From Nocardioides perillae (GTDB lineage Bacteria; Actinomycetota; Actinomycetes; Propionibacteriales; Nocardioidaceae), in contig NZ_JACCAC010000001.1 of NCBI RefSeq assembly GCF_013409425.1, forward strand, positions 1,054,001 through 1,118,000: DNA of 64,000 nt. The letters run 5' to 3'. Below, one piece after another: positions 57,715 to 64,000 of the stretch. The number at the start of each line of letters is the position of its first letter. Position 1 is the first letter of the stretch. Both the position numbers and the translations under genes were made by a program. A model generated the notes under the pieces. That model searched no databases and was not told the DNA's origin. It saw only the letters and a program-made list of their open reading frames with translations.

Positions 57715-58002
57715 GTGGACTTGTTCGTCATCGAGGGCTACGTGCGGCTGCTCATCCTGCTCGGGCTGCTGGCCGTGAAGGTCTTCTCCTTCGTCAGCGC
57801 GCTGATGTTCCCGACGGAGGCCTACGAGGCGGCGGGCAAGCTCACCAAGACCGCGTGGTGCGCGATCCTCGGCATCGGGGTCGGCTTCCAGGTGCTCTTC
57901 CCCGGCTCCCCGCTCGGGATCTTCCAGGTCATCTTCGTCGTCGCCGCCTTCGTCTACCTCGCCGACGTGCGCCCGGCGCTGGCGAGCGTCACCCGCCGCT
58001 GA
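57715..58002 (+). CDS. DUF2516 membrane protein
   Basis: 95 residues from a GTG, with three hydrophobic segments (YVRLLILLGLLAVKVFSFVSAL; WCAILGIGVGFQVLFPG; LGIFQVIFVVAAFVYLADVRPAL) and the RPAL ending of DUF2516. It corresponds to Rv0476, which follows hbhA in mycobacteria. Unknown role; small envelope protein. Confidence 0.88.
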   Translation: MDLFVIEGYVRLLILLGLLAVKVFSFVSALMFPTEAYEAAGKLTKTAWCAILGIGVGFQVLFPGSPLGIFQVIFVVAAFVYLADVRPALASVTRR

Positions 58003-58087
58003 CCCGCTCTTCACCCGATCTTGAGGTGTGGGCCCCCCACCCACGGGTAACGTCGAGGGGCACATGGGGAACGACGGAGGAGCAGGC

Positions 58088-58480
58088 ATGGTGAACGGGC
58101 TGGAGTGGGCGGAGCGGCCCTGGGGCTCGTGGCACGTCATCGACGACGGCCAGGGCTACAAGGTCAAGCGCATCCACGTGAAGCCCGGCCAGCGGCTCAG
58201 CTACCAGACCCACAAGCACCGCTCGGAGCACTGGGTCGTCATCTTCGGCATGGCCACCTGCGTCATCGACGGCGAGACCGTCGTCGCCGGCCCCGGCGAG
58301 TCGATCGACGTCGAGACCGGCCAGGCGCACCGCATCACCAACATGCACTCCGAAGAGCTCATCATCATCGAGGTGCAGCACGGCGCCTACACCGGCGAGG
58401 ACGACATCTGCCGCCTCGAGGACGACTACGGCCGCGAGGACGACGACCTCGCCGCCCTCGACGCCGAGCTCCGCGCCTGA
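58088..58480 (+). CDS. Mannose-6-phosphate isomerase-like cupin
   Basis: 130 residues from the ATG at 58088 with GGAGGAGCAGG upstream. The cupin signature is ERPWGSWHVIDDG, then VKPGQRLSYQTHKHRSEHWVVI (metal-binding His and Glu) and GQAHRITNMHSEELIIIEVQ, the C-terminal domain of type II phosphomannose isomerase/GDP-mannose pyrophosphorylase enzymes. Here the domain stands alone. It could supply mannose-6-phosphate for the GDP-mannose pathway encoded at the right end, or be a stand-alone isomerase; activity is unproven. Confidence 0.8.
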   Translation: MVNGLEWAERPWGSWHVIDDGQGYKVKRIHVKPGQRLSYQTHKHRSEHWVVIFGMATCVIDGETVVAGPGESIDVETGQAHRITNMHSEELIIIEVQHGAYTGEDDICRLEDDYGREDDDLAALDAELRA

Positions 58481-58492
58481 GCGCTGGTCGGC

Positions 58493-59889
58493 TCAGTCGG
58501 TCAGGTAGCGCGCCAGCGCCGTCGCGGCGTCCTCCGGCTCGAAGCCGGTCGCGCGCAGCTTGGCCAGGCTCATCGTGGAGTGGGCCGGGCGGGGCGCGAG
58601 GGCCTTGCCCGCGGCGTAGTCCTCCGTGGTGACCGTCGTGACGTCGCCGCCGTCGCGCCCGCGGAGCTCGAAGACCTGCCGTGCCACGTCGGCCCAGCTG
58701 GTCGGCTCACCTGCGTTGGTGCAGTGGTAGACCCCGGACGGCGCGCCTGACGCGAGCAGGTGGCGCGTGGCCTCGGCGAGGGTGTCGGTGAAGGTGAGCC
58801 GGCCGACCTGGTCGCCGACCACCGACGGGCGGACCCCGTCGCGCGCGAGCCGCGCCATCGTGGCGACGAAGTTGCCGCCGTCGCCGACCACCCACGAGGT
58901 GCGCAGCACGTAGTGGCGCGGAGCCGTGCCGACGGCGAGGTCGCCGGCGGCCTTGCTCTGGGCGTACACCCCCAGCGGGGCCAGCGGCTCGTCCTCGACG
59001 TGCTCCACGACGGTGCCGTCGTAGACGTAGTCGCTGGAGTAGTGCACCAGCGTGAAGCCGTGCTCGCGGGCCAGCGCCGCCAGCCGTGCGGGGGCGGCGG
59101 CGTTGGCGGCCCACGCCGCGCGGCGGCCCTCGGGTGTCTCGGCGGCGTCGACGGCGGTGTAGGCCGCGGCGTTGAGGACGACGTCGTGGTCGCCCCACGC
59201 CCAGGCGGCGACCGCGTCGGCGTCGGTCAGGTCGAGCACGCTGCGGTCGGCGACCAGCGCCTTGGGGAAGGCGCGGGCCAGGGCGCGGCCGAGCTGGCCG
59301 CCCCCGCCCAGGACCAGCGGGCGGCGCCGGCGGAAGGCGGTGACGTCGGCGAGCACCGGGTTGCGCCGGTCTTTCTCCGACACCTCGGCCTCGGCAAGCG
59401 GGATCGGCCAGTCGATGCCGAGCGCGGGGTCGTCGAGCGCCACCGCGGGATAGGTGAGCCCGGGGCGCCAGTGGTCGTTGACGAGGTAGGTGTAGGCCGT
59501 CGCGTCCTCGAGCGCCTGGTAGGAGTTGCCGACCCCGCGCGGCACGAAGACCGCCCTGTCGGGGCCGAGCTCGAGCGTCACGACGGTGCCGAAGCCCGCC
59601 CCCTCGCGGAGGTCGACCCACGCGCCGAAGATGCGGCCCGTCGCCACCGAGACCAGCTTGTCCCACGGCTCGGCGTGGATGCCGCGGGTCGCGCCGCGCG
59701 CGGCGTTGTAGGACACGTTGTTCTGCACCGGCCCGAAGTCGGGCAGGCCGAGGTCGACCATCTTCGCGCGCTGCCAGTTCTCCTTGAACCAGCCGCGGGC
59801 GTCGCCGTGCACCGGGATGCGCACCACGAGCAGCCCGTCGATCGCCGTCGTCTCGACCGCGAGCTCCTGGGCCGGCGAGCCGCCCGCCA

Positions 59890-59890
<1 letters not shown>
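58493..59890 (-). CDS. rmlCD: Fused dTDP-4-dehydrorhamnose 3,5-epimerase (RmlC) and reductase (RmlD)
   Basis: 465 residues from an ATG overlapping the rmlB stop (ATGA). Residues about 10-185 are the cupin epimerase RmlC: VHGDARGWFKENWQRAKM, NNVSYNAARGATRGIHAEPWDK, FVPRGVGNSYQALEDATAY. Residues about 193-460 are the SDR reductase RmlD: LVLGGGGQLGRALARAFP, DVVLNAAAYTAVDAAE, SSDYVYDG, YAQSKAAGD (catalytic Tyr/Lys) and LRTSWVVGDGGNFVATM. Together they convert dTDP-4-keto-6-deoxyglucose to dTDP-L-rhamnose. Fusions of this type occur in Actinobacteria. Rhamnose is needed for the cell wall linker and polysaccharides. Confidence 0.93.
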
Positions 59891-60921
<1,031 letters not shown>

Positions 60922-60944
60922 TCACTGCCCCTAGGGTGGGCGCC

Positions 60945-61805
60945 ATGCGCGGGATCATCCTCGCCGGGGGCACGGGCTCCCGGCTGCACCCCATCACCCT
61001 CGGGACCAGCAAGCAGCTGATGCCGGTCTACGACAAGCCGATGGTCTACTACCCGCTCTCCACGCTGATGCTCGCCGGCATCCGCGAGGTGCTCGTCATC
61101 ACCACCCCACACGAGGCCGAGGCCTTCCACCGGCTGCTCGGCGACGGCTCGCAGTTCGGCATCGAGCTCACCTACGCCGTGCAGCCCAGCCCCGACGGGC
61201 TCGCGCAGGCCTTCGTCATCGGCGCCGACCACGTCGGCGACGAGCCGGTCGGGCTCGTGCTCGGCGACAACATCTTCTACGGCCCCGGCCTCGGCACCCG
61301 GCTGCGCCGCTTCGAGCGCATCGAGGGCGCGGCGGTCTTCGGCTACCAGGTCGCCGACCCCACGGCCTACGGCGTCGTGGAGTTCGACGCCGACGGCCGG
61401 GCGGTCTCGATCGAGGAGAAGCCCGCTCACCCGCGCAGCTCCTACGCCATCCCCGGGCTCTACTTCTACGACGGCACCGTCGTCGAGCGGGCCGGGCGGC
61501 TCACGCCGTCGCCGCGCGGAGAGCTCGAGATCACCGACCTCAACCGCACCTACCTCGACGAGGGCGCACTGCAGGTCGAGGTGCTGCCGCGCGGCACCGC
61601 CTGGCTCGACACCGGCACCTTCGACTCCCTCAACGACGCCAGCAACTTCGTGCGCACCATCGAGCACCGCCAGGACACCAAGATCGGCTCGCCCGAGGAG
61701 GTCGGCTGGCGGATGGGCTTCCTCTCCGACGACGACCTGCGTCGGGTCGCCGAGCCGCTGGTCAAGAGCGGGTACGGCGAGTACCTGCTGCGGCTGCTCG
61801 GCTGA
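60945..61805 (+). CDS. rmlA: Glucose-1-phosphate thymidylyltransferase RmlA
   Basis: 286 residues from the ATG at 60945. The nucleotidyltransferase signature is [18 protein letters not shown], then [54 protein letters not shown] and [21 protein letters not shown]. It makes dTDP-glucose from dTTP and glucose-1-phosphate, the first step of the rhamnose pathway. Divergent from rmlB; both may share the 56-bp promoter region. Confidence 0.96.
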   Translation: MRGIILAGGTGSRLHPITLGTSKQLMPVYDKPMVYYPLSTLMLAGIREVLVITTPHEAEAFHRLLGDGSQFGIELTYAVQPSPDGLAQAFVIGADHVGDEPVGLVLGDNIFYGPGLGTRLRRFERIEGAAVFGYQVADPTAYGVVEFDADGRAVSIEEKPAHPRSSYAIPGLYFYDGTVVERAGRLTPSPRGELEITDLNRTYLDEGALQVEVLPRGTAWLDTGTFDSLNDASNFVRTIEHRQDTKIGSPEEVGWRMGFLSDDDLRRVAEPLVKSGYGEYLLRLLG

Positions 61806-61815
61806 CCCGATCGGT

Positions 61816-62763
61816 TCAGGCCAGATCGGCCCGCACCATCCGCGCCACGACCTCGGCGAACGTGGTGGCGGGCGCCCAGCCCAGGTCGCGGCGGGCGCGG
61901 GAGGCGTCGCCGACGCTCACGGCCGCGTCGGCGGCTCGCACGAGGGCGGCGTCGCTCTCGACCAGGCCCTCCCAGTCATCGATGCCCGCGGCGGCGAAGG
62001 CGGCCGCGACGAAGTCGCGCACGGAGTGGGTCTCGCCGGTCGCCACGACGTAGTCCTGGGCGACCTCGTGTCGGGCGGCGCGGACCATCGCGTCGACGTA
62101 CTCCGGGGCCCAGCCCCAGTCGCGGCGCGCCTCGAGGTTGCCCAGGGTGAGAGTGTCGGCCTCGCCGCGGGCGATGGCGGCGACGGTCGAGGTGATCTTG
62201 CGGGTCACGAAGTGCCGCGGCCGCCGCGGCGACTCGTGGTTGTAGAGGATGACCGCGACGGCGTGCAGGTCGCGGTGGCGCTGGACGCCGACGGCGAGGT
62301 GGGCGAAGGCCTTGGCCGCGCCGTAGGGGTTGACGGGGCGGATCGGCGTGGACTCGTCGTGGGGCCCGGGAGCGTCGCCGAAGATCTCGGCGCTCGAGGC
62401 CTGCACGACGCGCACCTGCCGCCCCGTCGCTTCCTGGCACAGCCGCGCCGACTCGAGCAGCGCGGCGGCGGCGTGGCCGTTGACCAGCGAGGTCAGCTCG
62501 GGCTCGCTCCACGACCGCGCCACCGAGCTGACGGCCGCGAGGTTGTAGACCTCGTCGGGCTCGACCTCGCGCAGCAGTGCGCGCGTGGCCGCGACGTCGC
62601 TGACGTCGCCGCGGTGCACCGTCACGGCGGCGGGGGTGAACCCCAGCGGCTCGTCGGGCAGCAGCAGGCCGTGCACCTCGCCGCCCTCGGCCAGCAGCTG
62701 CTCGGCGAGGTAGGAGCCGTCCTGCCCGCCGATGCCGGTGACGAAGGCCCGAGCGCCGCCCAC
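61816..62763 (-). CDS. GDP-mannose 4,6-dehydratase-like SDR (Gmd paralog or Rmd)
   Basis: 315 residues. SDR of the Gmd branch: RAFVTGIGGQDGSYLAEQLL, EVYNLAAVSSVARSWSEP, VVQASSAEIFGDAPGPHDES, NPYGAAKAFAHLAV (catalytic Tyr and Lys) and LYNHESPRRPRHFVTRKI. It lies one base after the end of a bona fide gmd gene. It could be a second dehydratase or the reductase/epimerase that finishes GDP-rhamnose, GDP-fucose or GDP-perosamine-type sugars. The 'VTRKI' and 'NLEARRDWGWAPEYVDAM' parts are Gmd-like, which favours a paralog, but the N-terminal half is shorter and more divergent. Confidence 0.8.
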   Translation of the reverse strand: MGGARAFVTGIGGQDGSYLAEQLLAEGGEVHGLLLPDEPLGFTPAAVTVHRGDVSDVAATRALLREVEPDEVYNLAAVSSVARSWSEPELTSLVNGHAAAALLESARLCQEATGRQVRVVQASSAEIFGDAPGPHDESTPIRPVNPYGAAKAFAHLAVGVQRHRDLHAVAVILYNHESPRRPRHFVTRKITSTVAAIARGEADTLTLGNLEARRDWGWAPEYVDAMVRAARHEVAQDYVVATGETHSVRDFVAAAFAAAGIDDWEGLVESDAALVRAADAAVSVGDASRARRDLGWAPATTFAEVVARMVRADLA

Positions 62764-62764
62764 G

Positions 62765-63751
62765 TCAGAGCCCGGCCAGCTGCTTCTGCTCGGCCAGGTC
62801 GGCCTCGACCATCATCGCGACCAGCTCGCGGAACGAGACGGTCGGCTGCCAGCCCAGCCGCTCGCGCGCCTTGGTCGCGTCGCCGATCAGCAGGTCGACC
62901 TCGGCGGGCCGCATGAAGCGCGGGTCCTGCCGCACCCGCGGGCGCCAGTCGTCGATGCCGACGTGGCCGAAGGCGGCGTCGAGCAGTTCCTCGATCGAGT
63001 GGGTCTCGCCGGTGGCGATGACGTAGTCGTCGGCCTCGTCCTGCTGCAGCATCCGCCACATCGCCTCGACGTAGTCCCCGGCGAAGCCCCAGTCGCGCTT
63101 GGCGTCGAGGTTGCCCATGACGATCTCGTCCTGCAGGCCGAGGTGGATGCGCGCGACCGCCCGGCTCACCTTGCGGGTCACGAACTCGGGCCCGCGCCGC
63201 GGCGACTCGTGGTTGAAGAGGATGCCGCTCGAGGCGTGCATGCCGTAGGACTCGCGGTAGTTGATGGTCATGTAGTGCCCGAAGACCTTCGCCACGCCGT
63301 AGGGCGAGCGCGGCCACAGCAGCGTCGACTCGTCCTGCGGCACCTGCTGCACCTTGCCGAACATCTCCGAGCTCGACGCCTGGTAGAAGCGCACCGAGCC
63401 GGGGTCGTCGCCCGCGTGCAGCCGCACCGCCTCGAGCACGTTGAGCACGCCCTTGCCCGTCACGTCGCTGGTGACGTGGGCGTTCTCCCACGAGTAGGCG
63501 ACGAACGAGATGGCGCCGAGGTTGTAGACCTCGTCGGGCTGCGAGTCGCGCAGCGCCCGCATGAGGCTCGACATGTCGGTCAGGTCGCCGTTGTGCAGCT
63601 GCACGTAGGGGAAGCCGGTCTCGATCAGCGCCCGCTTCGGGTTGTTCTGCCCGCGGATGAGGGCGTGCACCTCGTAGCCCTTGCCGTGGAGCAGCTCGGC
63701 GAGGTACATCCCGTCCTGGCCGGTGATGCCGGTGATGAGCGCGCTGGGCAC
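62765..63751 (-). CDS. gmd: GDP-mannose 4,6-dehydratase Gmd
   Basis: 328 residues from a GTG with AGGAGGA upstream. Motifs: [76 protein letters not shown] (catalytic Tyr and Lys), [19 protein letters not shown] and [21 protein letters not shown]. It makes GDP-4-keto-6-deoxy-D-mannose. It begins the two-gene gmd-like operon. No mannose-1-phosphate guanylyltransferase is in the window. Confidence 0.94.
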   Translation of the reverse strand: MPSALITGITGQDGMYLAELLHGKGYEVHALIRGQNNPKRALIETGFPYVQLHNGDLTDMSSLMRALRDSQPDEVYNLGAISFVAYSWENAHVTSDVTGKGVLNVLEAVRLHAGDDPGSVRFYQASSSEMFGKVQQVPQDESTLLWPRSPYGVAKVFGHYMTINYRESYGMHASSGILFNHESPRRGPEFVTRKVSRAVARIHLGLQDEIVMGNLDAKRDWGFAGDYVEAMWRMLQQDEADDYVIATGETHSIEELLDAAFGHVGIDDWRPRVRQDPRFMRPAEVDLLIGDATKARERLGWQPTVSFRELVAMMVEADLAEQKQLAGL

Positions 63752-63907
63752 AGTGGTCCTCCTGCAGGTCGACTGCGCCCGATCCTGTCAGGTGCCGCGC
63801 GCGGCGCGGATGCCAGGCGGGGGCCCGCCGCGGCGTACGGTGCAGGAGACGGGTGCACCCCGGCCGGCACCGCGCCGGCCCTGCGGCCCGCGCGAGAGGC
63901 GGCCGTC

Positions 63908-64000
63908 GTGACGACGCCCCACCCCACCACCCTCCGGCTGCAGCTGGCCGACACCTTCGACCGCGCCGCGCTCGACGGGGCCTGGTGGCCCCGCAGCCGC
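63908..64000 (+). CDS. DUF5994 family protein, N-terminal part
   Basis: The last 93 bases read VTTPHPTTLRLQLADTF then DRAALDGAWWPRSR in frame from a GTG at 63908. The LDGAWWPRSR stretch is the hallmark of DUF5994, an actinobacterial family of unknown function of about 150 residues. The gene is cut by the window edge. Confidence 0.7.
   Translation, partial: MTTPHPTTLRLQLADTFDRAALDGAWWPRSR

Overview
The window is very GC-rich and densely coded, with many GTG starts and start/stop overlaps. It encodes mycothiol synthase (mshD), a GlnR-type nitrogen regulator, an HspR-like regulator, an HbhA-like protein and DUF222/HNH and DUF559-type proteins. That set points to a high-GC actinomycete, most likely Nocardioides or a close relative in Nocardioidaceae. 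The genus is inferred from gene content only; no rRNA gene is present.

Layout. 0-9.5 kb is phosphate handling: pstC (cut by the window edge), pstA, pstB, then on the minus strand a PiT transporter with its DUF47 partner and polyphosphate kinase. A lone AbiEi/DUF559-like gene bracketed by four palindromic repeats interrupts this block at 2.2-3.8 kb. 9.5-29.7 kb is chromosomal housekeeping with a sulfur, redox and thiol flavour: an alpha/beta hydrolase, an SGNH hydrolase, DsrE, nitrobindin-Fur-YgfZ (mutually overlapping), a very long Ala/Glu coiled-coil membrane protein, mshD, a YeeE-type thiosulfate transporter, glnR, a MoaD-like protein, Hsp20 divergent from a MerR/HspR regulator, a DUF222-HNH protein, lipoproteins, and a thioredoxin / leader-peptide / DUF4395 / rhodanese (CysA) / DUF1416 (SseC) cluster.

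29.8-45.9 kb is a surface-polysaccharide locus. Twelve plus-strand genes, nearly all overlapping by a few bases, encode a PglE-like aminotransferase, a PglC-like initiating sugar phosphotransferase, a PglD-like acetyltransferase, the CapE/CapF/CapG set for UDP-N-acetyl-L-fucosamine, several glycosyltransferases, a Wzx-like flippase and a Wzy-like polymerase. A nucleotide-sugar dehydrogenase, a methyltransferase-like protein and a convergent glycosyltransferase follow. The right part of this locus (about 36-46 kb) is visibly more AT-rich than its surroundings, suggesting horizontal exchange.

46-51.8 kb is a minus-strand sulfate-activation block: a three-part fusion (degenerate ATP-sulfurylase-like domain, APS kinase, low-molecular-weight tyrosine phosphatase), a TauE/SafE permease, a VanZ-like protein, cysD and cysN. 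52-64 kb returns to polysaccharide and envelope functions: asparaginase, a tyrosine autokinase with a Gly-Tyr tail, a membrane-bound UDP-sugar 4,6-dehydratase (PglF/CapD type), an XRE regulator-HbhA-DUF2516 group, a mannose-isomerase-like cupin, rhamnose genes (rmlA, rmlB, fused rmlC-rmlD), two Gmd-type genes and the first codons of a DUF5994 gene.

How it fits together (inference): the PglF-type dehydratase at 54.5 kb plus the PglE/PglD/PglC-like proteins at 29.8-32.2 kb could make a di-N-acetylated 6-deoxy amino sugar and load it on the lipid carrier. Glycosyltransferases using UDP-FucNAc, a uronic-acid nucleotide and possibly rhamnose and GDP-deoxymannose sugars extend it. Wzx/Wzy export and polymerise it, and the tyrosine kinase, with the phosphatase domain of the CysC fusion, may control chain length. 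Noncoding points of interest are the palindromic elements, a dispersed repeat that has entered two genes in frame as a protein linker, and a 26-bp tandem array ending in a hairpin. No rRNA, tRNA, CRISPR array, transposase or prophage was seen.
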